Shown piece by piece: positions 10,482-23,646 of a stretch of DNA of 64,000 nt (the stretch's first letter is position 1; every line of letters starts with the position of its first letter). The stretch is from NCBI GenBank assembly GCA_027405735.1, contig JAPEHQ010000002.1, positions 186,001 through 250,000 of the forward strand. Reading direction: 5' to 3'. The position numbers and the translations under genes are program-made. This DNA comes from Mucor racemosus. Lineage: Eukaryota; Mucoromycota; Mucoromycetes; Mucorales; Mucoraceae. The notes below the pieces were generated by a model. It had not been told where the DNA came from, searched no databases, and was given only the letters and a program-made list of their open reading frames with translations.

Positions 10482-13127
10482 CTTTATTTTATTTATTTAT
10501 AAAGTAAAAAAGAAAAAAGAGAAATTATTAAAAAATCCAATAATAATCTGATTTTGTACTTTCGCATGTATTTTACAATCTCCTTTTTTTTTTTCTTTTT
10601 TTCTCGCTGAATGTCAAAAATTACGTCATTTTGGTTAGAAACCTGTGCATTGTCATCAACCGTTTTAACTATAAAAAGTGATTATCGCTTAAATATTTTT
10701 TTTGGGTTGATTAACTGTAAATGTTTGAATCTGTTCTATCATGTGCAATTTTCATCATTTCATCAAAATCTTTCTTGCCTGTGTATTTTCAATGTCCGAT
10801 GTAAACTCCGAAAATAATGCCTTCATATTCATGTGCATTTTCCTAGTTCTATATGCCAATTTACGTTAATTACCCAGGGCAATATACTGCAATTAACTAG
10901 CAAATTGCCGTTGATTGACAACTAAAGGTTATAAACATCTTCGTTGTACGTCACAGTAAGCAAAATGCCAAGAAGCTTAGCAATTGCGTTATTTATTTAT
11001 TTGCAATTAAACCTATTTTCTCAGAATGCGAACCATTTTTATCATCAATGGCCGAAGTCTATAATAAAAGATTCGAAAGGACCGGCTAAATGATTCTTCT
11101 TGCAGTGGTAATTTATTTATATACAATAAACTTTATTTATATCAACATGCAAGGTATGTTATTTTTAGGACCCTCCGCCACAGTTTGCTTTTGACATTTA
11201 CAAAAAATCTCGGTTACATTTTGCCGCTTGATCAATTCAACAAAAACGATTAAGTCATTGATATCTCTTCTATTATTTTCGATTGTTTATTGCGTATTGT
11301 ATCATTATCTTTAACCTTATTTTCGGAGAGTGCTATTGGTATAAGATGATGAATGTATGACAACTTCATGTCATAGTTTTGCTAGGGGGGGGGGAGTCCT
11401 AATTGAGAAGATGGTGATGGCGAGGGCGTTGGAGTTGGGCTTGCCGCAACAGTATCTCTATAAAGGTCTATTTATAACTCAAATATAAATGGATGTGAGG
11501 ATATAGCCACTGCAGGTGTTACATTCGTTTCAAAGCTTAAAAATGCCGTTAGTTGTATTATTTTTACGAATACATAGAGGGTATTGTATTAGGTAATCCA
11601 ATAGAACATTACCCCTATGATAATCTTTATTACTAGCGACCAGATATACCGGTAGATATAGACTAAATTATAAGCACTTACACATTATAATGTGATTCTT
11701 TTGGGAAAATAAGTCGAAAACTTCAATTGAAAGTTTGAGGAATCTTTGCATTGACTGAAATGCTTAGTTTTACGATGAAGTATATTGTATATTCATCATG
11801 ATAACCTTTCCTTAAACTGCAATAATGGTCCTGGAACAGATATTGCATGGATGCAATACAGTGTTTACTATGATGTTGCTTTTGGGTGGTTTGTGAACAG
11901 TATCAAGATATGTCGCATTAATCGCAATTGACCATTTCAGGTTTAAGCCTAAATTCATGTATTACGAAGATTTGCATCAAGGAATACAATAAAGTTAACT
12001 TGTTTTCTATAATTTATATACTTCAGCTTTGTTTAAGTATATATATTTTTATTATACATGCATTAAGAGTACTGAATTATTCGTTATTCCCATTGAGAAC
12101 TGTCGCCTGCAGGATTCAAAATGCAATAGCGGCGTTTGAAATCATGTAAAATCCAAGATCGATTTTATTTCTTGGATAGCTATTGTTAAGGTTTAAAGGA
12201 TTTTTTCATAAATAAATTCATAATTAACATGTATTTTTTTAATTGAATTTTGTAGATGCAAATTGCGTCAAAGAAATAACATTTTTATTTTTGGACTTTT
12301 TGTCGCAAAATTATTTTTTATTTATAATAAACAAAAATACAGTTTTTGAAGAAAAGTCGAAAAAACTATATGCAAAACATAAAATTTGGCAATTCTAAAT
12401 CAAGTATTAACCAATTTCAATCATTTATATCTATATTTATCTTAGTAAATTTTCTCATCTTTAGTGTGAAAAATCACAAAATGTGAAAATTGGGATATTT
12501 TCCTTATGATACCTTGTCTAAAATCGAGATGAAATGAAAAAGTTGAAAAACCTACGAAATTGAAATGGGAACTATCTATTAAATAGGCGCTTTCATTTGA
12601 TATGCTTTGGAGCATTGCCAAAAATCTGTAGCTTCCAAAATGCACTCTTGAAAATATGAATTTTCATGCGATTTTGGTGAAATCGCAACATTAAATGAGA
12701 CGTTTCGTAAGAAATAATGTATCAATTTCAATTTTCATGATTTACGCGAATGCATTTGGTTCTTGGGCATTAAATGATACCAAGTTTTAAATATGTAACT
12801 TCTGATTTTTACTGAAATTTTTGCATATCTATGTGCAAATGTCCTTAAATTGCCAGGCAAAATGCCGTCAAAACATGCTTTCCCACCATTTTAGAATATA
12901 TTAAGCTCGAAACATCCTTTTCGTTGATCATTAATTTAAACGACTTTTGATCGAGACATACCAAAAATTGATCTGATCCAGTATTATTGTATAAAAAGTT
13001 TTAAAAAATCAGAAAATGGTGGCAAACAGAAGGTAAATATATTTTATTCTAAATAATACATACGATGGAGGAGTTGTATAATTTATGAGAGGGTAAATAA
13101 ATATATACTATGATACCAGGTTATTTT
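10482..13127. other. intergenic, mostly unassigned AT-rich DNA
   Basis: A T/C-rich block at 10575-10605 lies upstream of the Osh gene. A G10 run lies near 11385, next to a Ser/Pro-coding stretch on the minus strand (11371-11460). The segment 12190-12990 is very AT-rich and weakly resembles repeat family A. No complete gene is seen. Confidence 0.5.
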
Positions 13128-15581
13128 TTAATGCGTATCTTTTGATGGCACACCAGTTGGTGTTGGCTGAATGCTAACAAATGATTCTGCTGGTGTATTT
13201 TGAGCTGTATATTGTGTATCATTTGTTGTGGTGGTACCCTGATCCCCAGATATGTCCAATAAACTAAATACGACATTTTGATTAATATCCCCAGAAATAA
13301 ACATTCTTCCCCAACAAAAACTAAACTTACTGGTCAATTGATTTTGATAAATCACCCCCATTGGCATGTAATATAAGATAACAAACACTGTTATCAACAT
13401 TTGTAAACATACTATTCAATGTTTCCAAATTTGTATCAAATTGCTGTCTTTGTTGCATTAATATTTGATCTGGATGTGGTCTAGGAGGTAATGGAGGCTG
13501 TTGGTGCGGCTGTTGTTGTTGTTGCTGTTGTTGTTGTTGTTGTTGTTGTTGCTGATCGTATTGCGATTGTTGTTGCTGTTGGTAATAATATTGTTGCTGC
13601 TGTTGATAGAATTGCTGTTGTTGTTGATGATAACGCTCTTCTTCATCTGGGCTTTCAGCTCTACTACTAGTAGCAGAAGTATCACTCAATCCTTGAAATA
13701 TTTTGCCTACGAAGCTTATTGGTCTTTGCATAGTTTTTTGTGCAAATTGACTGCCTCGTTCCAACAAGGCAGCAGCTTTCGCAGGATCCAACAATGGTTG
13801 CACTTGAGGTCGTGTGGATGATGAACGTGATGGATGCAAAGCATTTTCATAATTGATTTGTTGTTTATCTAAAGCAACAGATGGACGCTCATGTTGTAAT
13901 TCAGTCATTGTGCGTTCAATGTTGCTGTCGAATTCTTCTTTTGTGATTGAAAGCGATTTTGCTTCCATGGTTTCAATAAAGGAAATAGCGCCCATCTACT
14001 CAAATAGTGTCATTGATTAGTACAACATGTATGTTTTGTACAAAAACCTCGAATACTAAACATACTAAATTAGTCAAATAATATCCTGCTTCAGCTTGTA
14101 ATTGCTCGGGATTTCTAAACCGATAAATATATCTACTAGATATTAATAAAACTTGCAACAATTCTGCATCAATCAACTACATACTGAACATTTGACACTA
14201 ATTTTGGTGGATTTGCTCTAATAACCACATAGATCAAAATTGGTAGGAATTTATCCGCACCGGCATCACCTTCCACATGCTTGATTAATCCTAAATAGAA
14301 ATTAACTCAGTTTGATATTCATGCAAAATAATAATAATAATAATTGGTCTGATCTAATCTAGCAACTTACCAAAGATGACTTTGCAGCAATTCAAAATAC
14401 AAATTAGTTTGTCTCTTGGTGCCTTGTAATTATTAATTTTTAATATTTCTAAAGAAATCAAAAAGGTTAATGTCGTACACAATTATTAAAAAGAAAAAAG
14501 AAAAGTACCTGATTCAGCAAACGATAAAAATGATTCATTATGCTCTGTTTCTGGTATATCCAAGTGCTTTTCACGAATCCATCGAAAAATACTAATTTTT
14601 TGATACAAAATTTCGTCTCTTTCTTTATCGTCAGTTGTATTTGGACAAAATGTTCTAATATAAAATGTTTAATTTCTTTCTTGTATAAATATAATTAAAA
14701 AAACTAACACATGGTACAGTCGATTCATGACTAATTTCTCCATTCCTTCCTTTGCATTACCAAATTCTTGCTCAGACATATCTTTCCAAATATCGCATTC
14801 TCTCATTTTGACAAATATAAACTGAAATATATGAGTAAATGAAACATACCACAATGTTTTAAATCGCTTACATCGAGAAAATCTTGGATAATTTTGATCT
14901 GCTCATTCACTGTCCATGGTCTACGATCAAAAGCCTGTAAAAAACTAATTTTCAATTGTAAATTAATATATGCACATCTAGTATTATATATATGTAATTA
15001 ACCTCTTGAAATAGCGAGTAATGGGTTTTGAATTACGACTTCTCATTTGCTCCAAAAATCGATTAAAATCAAAGGGTATTTCTTGTTGAGGAGGGGTATC
15101 AGATACAATTTGTAATTCATTGGAATTCAGTGATGGGCGTCTCATTTCTGTAGTGGTAGTGGCAGTAGTAGTGGATGTTTCTTCTAAATTAAATGACCGC
15201 GCATAAATGCTTTATCTTTTAGTTTCATTATATTCGTACTTTTTGTTATAATTGTGTCTTGTTTTATGTATTGAAATTGTTTACCATTAAATTGATTAAA
15301 AATATGGTCCATTTCCTCTGTGTGAATAGGCGTAGATACATCAGGAATTTTATCTTTGGCATCGCTGTAATAACACATGGAAATTATAAATTTAGAATCA
15401 TACAAAAAATCAAACATGGAATGTCTTACTCTTTTTCTTTAATAACTTCGTCTTCTTTTTCACTTTCAAGCCTGTCGTCTTCATCATCTTCAATTTGAGA
15501 AGATATCTTTGCCTTTTCATCAAAGTCTTCTAATAAATCATCAACTCCTTTATCCTCTTTTGTTGTTGATGTCTGTTTCAT
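13128..15581 (-). CDS. VPS9: Rab5 guanine nucleotide exchange factor, VPS9 plus CUE domains
   Basis: Eleven exons join in frame to 598 aa: 15581-15430, 15364-15285, 15183-15003, 14944-14872, 14821-14709, 14654-14509, 14448-14371, 14290-14185, 14132-14066, 13995-13331, 13263-13128. The N-terminal acidic region is followed by a helical bundle ([13 protein letters not shown]..) and the VPS9 domain, with CNR-like helices RLYHVTFCP, DGDxxAD-type [15 protein letters not shown], and [14 protein letters not shown] linker with a long polyglutamine/tyrosine tract follows. The C-terminal CUE domain ([24 protein letters not shown]) should bind ubiquitin. Vps9 activates Rab5-type GTPases on early endosomes. 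This is the most intron-rich gene here. Confidence 0.93.
13501..13640 (-). repeat. polyglutamine-coding CAA/CAG tract inside VPS9
   Basis: Runs of CAA/CAG codons encode Gln stretches broken by Tyr, His and Ser, including a run of about fifteen Gln, just before the Pro-rich PPLPPRP segment. Because CAA and CAG are mixed, this reads as a tolerated low-complexity linker. Length variation between strains would be expected. Confidence 0.9.
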
Positions 15582-16964
15582 TTTCAAAACTATTTGTTTT
15601 TTATGTAAATAAATAAGAAAGAAGGAGAAAGGGGATTATTCAAAACAAGAAAGGAAAGAGATACAGCGTAGGAGAGCACAAAGTACTATCATCATATTCC
15701 ATACTTTTGTATAGTCACAGCAAGGTAATCATTCTTTAAATGACGTACAAATATGAAATTAGGGATATAAATGTGCAGCAGCTGGTTCCATTTTATTCAA
15801 AAGGAGCTCTGTATGTTGCTCAGATGTAGTATGTTGGTTTGTATGTCTGATTATTCGTTGTGATTAGGGCCAAGGACAGATTTTTGTGTATAAATTGTTT
15901 AATGTAACCACAACCATAACATTTGATCTCGTGTATTACATCTATGCTCCGCAACAAATGTGCCGCGAGTAGTGATTGCTTAAAAGCCAATTAAGGATTT
16001 CCAACAGCGTATTTAATACTATTATTACCAATGGTTTTTATAGTCATATAGCTACTATAGATACCAGGGAAGAAATTCAATAAATAACAATATGGATCAG
16101 AGACTTAATTTAGAAAATACTCTTTTTTTTTTATTACGATTTATCCCAGATGTTGCTGAAGAAAAAAGATTTTTCTACTACATTTCACTAATTAATGACT
16201 AAATATAAATAAATATCATACGGATCATAGCCGTCTATCTTTTATCATTATAAAATAATGGCATTATATTCTTAAATCTGAAGAAATTTGCGCTGTAGAA
16301 GAGATTGCAGCAAAATAATAGTGTGTGTAAACAATTTTTTTGTTTTTTTTTTTTTGATTTTCAGATAACAATATCATCGATTTAAAGGATTTTTTCAAAC
16401 TTGTTTTCAAGGATTAAATACAGTTTAAAACTTTAAAAACGTTTTTATGGTGCCAATGCGTATATAAGAACTTTTTGTTTACAAAAAACGCTTAAATCCA
16501 AGTAATTTTGAACCGCATAAAAAACAAGGTGCAATTTAAGTTTTTTTTTGGCGGGCGGATTTTTTTTTTTCGTAACGTCTTCATACAACGCCATAGTTTT
16601 TTGAAATCATTTTCTTGGTAGATTTCGTTTTAAGAGTAGATAAAATTGCGTTGGATACTCAATGCATCATGATTCAATTCAGTTGACTAAATTTGAGAGT
16701 GAATAAGGATGATGATTTAAAAAAAGTTAATTTCGCGGGCATAGCACGAATTGAAAATCTAAAACGCAGAAAATACATTACAACAGTAGCATTTGAAATT
16801 CATCTTCAACTGACCATTACACATAAGCACATGAAAATGAGAAATAAAAAATCAAAATGTAGACACAAATACTATTACAATATTTATTTACTGCAAAACA
16901 AAAAAAAAGTAAATCATTTGCAAAATACGGTATACTTAGATTAAAAAATTATATATGGCAACAT
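15582..16964. other. intergenic: VPS9 promoter and ACBP 3' region
   Basis: About 1.4 kb lie between two minus-strand genes. An A/G-rich block at 15605-15665 sits just upstream of the VPS9 start. T-rich runs occur at 16120-16130, 16338-16357 and 16540-16570. A short ORF at 16693-16944 (+) is Lys-rich and has no support as a gene. Confidence 0.5.
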
Positions 16965-17399
16965 TTATTGTTCAGCCTTGAGGGATTCAACGAGGGCAAT
17001 GTATTGCTTTTCAGCATCTTCTTGAGATGTACCTAAAATGAAGAAAAACACGTAAATATTTCCCACCCTAATTATTTCCAATCTCGATGATAAACTTACC
17101 CTTAAGCTTGGTCCAAGCATCCCACTTGTAGCGACCCTTGATATCAAAAGTAGGCTTGGCTATGTACATTATAAATATAATTGCAATGCATTATAGATTT
17201 ATTGCTACTTACATGAAGTGTTATCACCAACAGTAGCTTGCTTGAAGAGACCGTAGAGTTCCAAAAGTTGGTTATCGGAGGGCTTCTTGGCGAGGTTCTT
17301 AACTTCCTCGGCAGCAGTGTTAAATTCCTAATGAAATAAACCTGTTAGCGTCTTGTTGTATACCATTTTGGTCTTTGATTCACTTACGGCAGAAGGCAT
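16965..17399 (-). CDS. ACB1: acyl-CoA-binding protein
   Basis: Four exons (17399-17388, 17327-17213, 17159-17100, 17032-16965) give 84 aa, the usual ACBP size. The first coding exon has only 12 nt (MPSA). The acyl-CoA site signature is intact: [16 protein letters not shown], then [16 protein letters not shown] with the Lys and Tyr residues that hold the CoA moiety, and the closing helix ending [16 protein letters not shown]. It binds medium- and long-chain acyl-CoA in the cytosol and supplies lipid synthesis and transport. It is divergent from the Icp55-like gene, with about 1.7 kb between starts. Confidence 0.95.
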
Positions 17400-19116
17400 T
17401 TTTATAATTTGTTTGTTACAAGATAAAGAAGAAGAAACAAATGTTACCAAAAATTTCGCTGGGTTTTTAAAGCAAATCTTTTGGCTGTAACACAATATAA
17501 TGTAACTAGGTGATGTAGTTGTAAATTGAGTTGTTTACCCCCTGGTCATGTGTCATTCAACCGAGTGGCATGAATTATTTGGGTCCAACACTTGGGGATA
17601 ACAATTTGTCAAGGAGCTGTTTCTATTTTACGAATAAAATTTCATCATTGTGGTTAAATTGTATCCTTTAATAAAATAAAACTAGTAAAAATAAAATAAT
17701 ATGACAAATCTTCATATGTAAATGATAAAACGACAACTCCTTTTCAATCTCTATTTTAGTATGCTTGCCATCAATTAAACCGTAGTTTCATATGATTTTG
17801 ATGTCTTGACACATTAAAGCATGCTTGGACAACCCACAGGCTAAAATTGAAGGAATATATCTTATCTACCTTGATATATAAGATATTTTAAGAGTTGTGT
17901 TTCTGCAAAATGGATTTGTCATAAATGTGCTTCTGTTATACCGTATATATCTAAAAACGGCTATTTTTTCTTAAAAATTGATTACAGCGAAGCAATGTTG
18001 ATACGAAAAAAAAAAAAAAATGCAGATAATAATAAAAATTAAGCTTTAGAATGTAAATATAAGTAATAAAAAAAACCTAGTAGAAAAGAGAGAGATCTGA
18101 TGATCATTTTTGCCAGGATAATATTGCATGATAAATAAGTTTTAGGCTCTCTAAAAATTCTTTAAAAGCTGACATTGCAATTTAAAAAATTGTGTTTCTT
18201 GAGTTAAAACAGAAGAAATCACAGGAAATCTTACGAATAAAATCATGATCATAAAGAACCATATCTTGCATTTATTTATAATAAACATTACCATAATAAA
18301 TTATCCCGTTTAAAGGCTCTAAAAATCCTTTAAAAACTAGCGTTACGGATCGCCGTAACAAAAAATGCTCCAAAAGTCGCGTCATTTTAGAGTTTATGCT
18401 TGCATAAACTTTGTTTCTTCTCGAGGAACAACTCGAGTAGATGTACGCTCATCGGTTCCCCTAAGAAATTATAAAAGAGGAAAATTTATTAAAGTTTTTA
18501 CCATCAATTCTGTACCTGAATATTTTATACATTTTTGACGGCGCTACACTATTGTGATGCTTTCTTATCCACTACTGGAGCCAGGGTTGGACCAATGCCT
18601 TTCCCAGGTGTATTCAACGAAAAAGAAACGTTTAAATATGATATTTCCCAGAAGTTGCCTCAATTGCTCGGTTTCAGCTCTTGTTTGGGCCAATTGAGCT
18701 TTATTTCTTGGTTTCTCAATTATGATAAAATGCCTAATTTCATTACAATAAAGTTGAGCATGCTTGTGCTAAAATCTGGATTATGATATAGCTGTGTAAC
18801 CCAAGTGATAGTCTCTGGTAAGTTTTTGTATTCGGAGGGATGTGATAAGATAACAGATTTGTACGTGTGTATCTTTTTATCATGTCATCTGCTCCAAATT
18901 CAAAATTGAAATCAATGTCAATTGGTTTTATATCAATTGATTCTCATCTAGTTTGTGCTTGCTGCAGCATAAAGCATTAGCAAAGAAACCTTTCAACTAT
19001 CTTCACGTGATGTTTTTTTTTGAAATCCAAATAAAAGTGTCAACGACCCCTCCCCGCATTTTTCCAACTTTCTTTTTCTTCTTCTTTCAGCTTCTCATTT
19101 TCCGCCAAATAAAATA
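17400..19116. promoter_or_regulatory. divergent intergenic region (ACBP / Icp55-like)
   Basis: This 1.7 kb region must hold promoters for both neighbours. A T/C-rich stretch at 19060-19095 precedes the Icp55-like ATG. A duplicated block of about 35 bp (near 18150 and 18316) and a coding-like minus-strand relic (18549-18740) are the only other structures noted. Confidence 0.5.
18549..18740 (-). pseudogene. possible coding relic, function unknown
   Basis: On the minus strand one frame reads IIIEKPRNKAQLAQTRAETE and then QLRQLLG, a regular amphipathic helix. A shift of one frame then continues as LNTPGKGIGPTLAPVVDKKA and a stop at 18549. The two halves look protein-like but lie in different frames, with no good splice sites between. 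It may be a decayed gene fragment. The plus-strand ORF across the same bases looks less like protein. No family was recognised. Confidence 0.25.
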
Positions 19117-21046
19117 ATGGTACGCTCTCGTTTATTTAAATTATCCACAATTGCAGGTTTGTTTTATTTACGAAATATAATCAACAATATGATAATTAAA
19201 TACACAAATGCATTTACTAGTTGCGCAAAGAGCTGCTTTTCAAACCAATCGTCTAACTTTTAATCGACCTGCTACTCTTCCTGCTTGTCAAAGATTTTTT
19301 ACCACTTCCGACCGTGTTCCTGAGACGCATGTTCGTTCCTTTGGTCAACCTACACCTGTCACTCATCCCAATATTATGAAAAAGGGAGAAGGTTAGCAAA
19401 CCTATCGACATTTGGAAGAATTAAAAAAAAAAGATTGCTTATACATTCATTGCAAATAGTGACACCTGGTTTATCTGCTAATGAATTTGAAACCAGACGC
19501 ACCAATCTTATGAAATCGTTACCCGAAGGAAGTACAGTTGTAAGCGTGGGATATAGCACTCGATATATGACCAACAATATCTTTTACCCATTCCATCAAA
19601 ACACTGACTTTTGGTATCTTTGTGGATTTAATGAACCCGATGCGGCCATGGTTTTAGGTAAATGATTTATAATTTACGAGAGAGAGAGACAGTTTGCTAA
19701 TAGCTAAACATGGTACATTAGAAAAGGATGATTCAGAGCGTGGTTATAAGCAAATCATGTTTGTTCAACCAAAGAATGCTAGCGCGGAATTATGGGATGG
19801 ACCTCGTACAGGTGTTGAAGGAGTAAAGGAATTATTCGGAGCAGATGAAGCTTATGACAATACCAGATTTTCATCCTACTTCAAGGAGATTTTAAGCTCT
19901 TCTAAACACATTTTCATGGATAGTCCTGGCTCAATGCCTTCTCTTGTTTCAAAAGAGGGCACCAAGAAGCTGATTGAAACTGGTACGTTGAGTTCTTTTT
20001 TTATACCGGCTTCTTGGGATAAGAGACGCTTGGTGATGTCTTTAAAGGGTGTGTGTTTTGGGTTGAACAAATGTCTTTTCGGGATAATTTTTCACTAGCG
20101 TCTTGGAATTTCAAATAATAATGTGGGAAATAACTAACATATATACTCTTATATTATAGGCTTAAAATTGCAAACTATCTTGCCCCTTAGTAAGACAATT
20201 CAAGAACTTCGAATGATTAAAAGTTCTAGCGAAATCGATATCATGAAGAAATCTGGTATGATTAGTTCAAAGGCATTTATTGAGGCAATGAAATGGACAG
20301 AACCTGGCACCACAGAAGGTCAATTATGGGCTAAATTTGATTATGAGACAAGAATTCGAGGATCTACTATATTAGCTTATGTGCCCGTAATCGCTGGTGG
20401 TCCTAATGCATTGTCAATGCATTATGTTCGTAATGATATGGAATTAAAGTAAGTTTGATTTCATCTATTTGAAGGAGTCAATTTTGCTTATTAATGAGTG
20501 TATAGGAACGGAGATTTGGTTTTAGTGGATTGTGGAGGAGAATACAATGGATACGCTAGTGATATTACCCGTACATGGCCTGTAAATGGAAAATTCAGCG
20601 ATCCTCAAAAAGAACTATATCAAGCAGTGTTGAATGTCAATAAGGCATGTATTAAAATGTGTACAGAATCAAACAGCATATCATTACATGGCATTCATGC
20701 ACATTCAGTCAAACTTATGAAACAAGAATTACAAAACATTGGATTTAATGTCAATACATGGGATCTTGAGCGTATTCTCTACCCACATCATGTTGGTCAT
20801 TACTTGGGTTTAGATGTACATGATTTACATGATTTAGACAGATCTCGTAAATTGAAAAAGAACATGGTTGTTACCATTGAACCAGGAATCTATGTACCTT
20901 TCGATAACAAATTCCCTAGCAAATACCAAGGTATTGGCATTCGTATTGAAGATAATGTTGTCATTGGAAAAGATGATCCTTATGTCCTTACTGCCACCTC
21001 ACCCAAAGAAATTGTAGACATAGAATTTTGCTGCCATAATCACTAA
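19117..21046 (+). CDS. ICP55: mitochondrial Xaa-Pro aminopeptidase (aminopeptidase P), Icp55/XPNPEP3-like
   Basis: Six exons (19117-19156, 19221-19391, 19460-19657, 19704-20048, 20160-20448, 20506-21046) give 527 aa. The first 50 residues are Arg-, Ser- and Thr-rich without acidic residues and end in RFFTTS, a typical mitochondrial presequence. An aminopeptidase P N-terminal domain follows, then the pitta-bread M24 domain. All five metal ligands are visible: Asp in LVDCGGEY, Asp in ASDITRTWP, His in HHVGHYLGLDVHD, Glu in TIEPGIYV and Glu in IRIEDN. Yeast Icp55 trims one residue from imported mitochondrial proteins after MPP cleavage. Its 3' end is convergent with Dus3, only 172 bp away. Confidence 0.94.
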
Positions 21047-21218
21047 TTAATTGATATTTGTTTGAACCTTTTTTTTTTTTAATTATTGAAATATGTATAA
21101 ATTTATATAGAAATATATTTTGAAAATGTATAATAATATATATATGCTGCCACTATTTTGTTCCTTTTTTATATATAAAATCAATCCTAACCCTAATGAA
21201 TAAATTAATAAAAAAAAA

Positions 21219-23646
21219 TCATATAAAATTATATAAAGAATACTGTACCTCAACCTTGTCGAAAGAATTAGCCTTATGCTTGGGTAAAAAGACGAAATCA
21301 TCAGGAACAGGACCTAATAAAAGTTCACTGATCTTGACCCAATCTGAAGCAAGAGGACTAGCCATCAAGGTTTCCAGGTCATTACGACCTTGATAAGGAG
21401 GAGGTCTTTCATTCATGTTTTGAGGAGGATTCTCCAAAAGACCAACAGGAATATATCTGTACAAAAATGATTGCCATTCACAGAGGAAACGTCTAGTTGT
21501 GTTCAAACCTTGACTGTCAGTACCCCAATGTTCTAAACCATAATCACAGAAACGCTTCATCATATCAAGACGCTCATTGGCAGAGATATCCCAATGGCGC
21601 TGATTCTTGATTTCATCGAAAATCCAAGGTTTGATCAAAGCACCTCTACCAATCATGACACCATCAACACCACTGACTTGAATATCATGATTATAATCTT
21701 CGAAACTCATAATATCACCATTACCGTAAAGAGGCATTTGATGAGTCAAGTTTTTCATTTTACCGATATACTCCCAATCTGCTTTTCTGGTATATCTTTG
21801 TGTACGAGAACGACCATGAATCTATTAATAAAATGTAAATTTCATGATGTAAATATAAATGTTAAATGTTGGTACTTACAGTACTCAATGCAATACCCAT
21901 TTCATCAAGACGGGGGACAATACGATCAGCAACAGGATAATTATCCTTAATACCCATTCTATACTTTGCAGTAATAGGAATATCTGTAACACTTTTCATA
22001 CCCTTCAAAATCTTGTACATACGACCTCTTGCTTCCAACAAAGCTGAACCAGCACCCTAATAAAACTATTGTTAACTAATACATTCAAAAGACCATCTAA
22101 ATAACACCTTACTTGTTTAAAGACAAGATCAATAGGACATCCCATATTCAAATCAATGAAATCAACATCGGCTTCTTTGTTCAAAACTTCACAAGCCTTG
22201 GTAACTTGATCAACTTTAGAACCACAAATTTGAATACCAAAAATATCTTCAGATTTATGGCGTTTTGTCAATGCCCATTCTGATTGTTGACCTCTTAATA
22301 AATTAGCTGCTAATGCCATCTCACCACAAGTGATATCGACACCAAATTCCTTACAAACTCTACGGAAAGGCAAATTACCAACAGTTGTTAAAGGTGCAAG
22401 GTATGTTTTGTTTCTAAAATCAATAATCTATATAGTTGACATTCAGTAAGTCGAAATCTTTTACTAAAATAGCCACTGTTGCATACCTTTTTGTAACCAG
22501 TATCAATAGGGCCAATCGGCTTTTCGTCATTAGCAGGTACGGCAGAGTCCATTGAAACATTAGTAAACTCGTTAGCAGCATCAAAAAATTCCTCATTTTC
22601 ACTATCGCTTTCTTCAGCCTTGATTTTTTTATCGGATGGTGCAGCAAATAATGAAGGGTCATCCAAATTCTTTCTCTTTGCAGCATTTGTATCTTTCATA
22701 GATTGTTCGTTTTGAATTTCTTTTTGAACTTCTAACAGATATTCTTCAGCTCTGGGAAATTCATACTAATAAATGAAAATAAATGTCAAGGCAATTCTCT
22801 CTTACGCTTCAATGATTAATTTCTTACTCTGCCCTTGAGAAGTTTGGTTTGAACATCACCGCTAATACCATTGACAGTAAATACGGGGTTTTCGGCAACC
22901 TTGGCTTCATTAACAACTAATTTGTTATCTTTATCAACATGTGCCTTGAGGAAACGACATTTGTAACCATATGTACATCTAAATCAAGATATATTTAAAT
23001 TCATATATCAGCATCGCAACGTTTGATTTATCTTACTTTCCAAAAAGATCGAATTGTACACATCTATCTCCAAGATCTTCTCCCTTGATTTTCAAATAAG
23101 CATCCAAATCATGAGTGAATTTACAGCTATATACATATGGTTAGTAGAAGCTCAAAATGCAAATTTGTTGTCAAACATACTCTTCACCGAATACACACTC
23201 CTCACCACGAGAAGTAGCTTTACAGAGCTAAATTGAATGAAACAGTAATTAGCAAACATTTTTTAATAAAACAATTGGGCTTCCGTACCTTCAAACCATC
23301 TTCAATTCTCTTCTTTCCTCTTTGACCCTTGTTAGCACCACGGACATTCTAAAATATGCAAACATTTAATGCAATGCAAAGACAATATATATAAAATTTT
23401 ATACCTTGGATTTCTTTCCGTTCTTTTTTTCTGTGGGTCCACCCTCTGCAGCATCATCGTTGATGGGAGCTTCTGCCAATTGCTCTGCTCTATCATCGTC
23501 AAACCAGCGCTCCTTGCGGTACCTTAATTGATCAATGTTAGATATTTCATCTTTTTGTTGCTCTTTTTTTGGTGTGAAAATTCTTAAAGAAAAACTCACT
23601 CAGGCTTAATGCATGCTTCTCCAGGCTTATTTTGAACTTGAACCAT
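21219..23646 (-). CDS. DUS3: tRNA-dihydrouridine(47) synthase [NAD(P)+]-like, Dus3
   Basis: Ten exons give 628 aa: 23646-23600, 23522-23405, 23348-23289, 23227-23181, 23126-23037, 22978-22828, 22765-22487, 22427-22113, 22056-21880, 21821-21219. Two CCCH zinc fingers come first ([11 protein letters not shown]5-C-x3-H and [11 protein letters not shown]5-C), then a charged linker, then the flavin-dependent Dus domain. That domain has the catalytic Cys in [14 protein letters not shown], the FMN-contacting Lys in [17 protein letters not shown], and [12 protein letters not shown]. This zinc-finger plus Dus arrangement is specific to Dus3/DUS3L, which reduces uridine 47 in tRNA. The last residues after [12 protein letters not shown] are unusual and could reflect an unseen final intron. 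Confidence 0.94.

Noticed and set aside
11816..11930. Plus-strand stretch reading NGPGTDIAWMQYSVYYDVAF
   Set aside because: Protein-like over about 30 codons, but no splice partners, family or repeat copy could be found.
21185..21197. CCTAACCCTAA, resembling a telomere repeat
   Set aside because: Only about two units in the Icp55/Dus3 intergenic gap; no longer tract.
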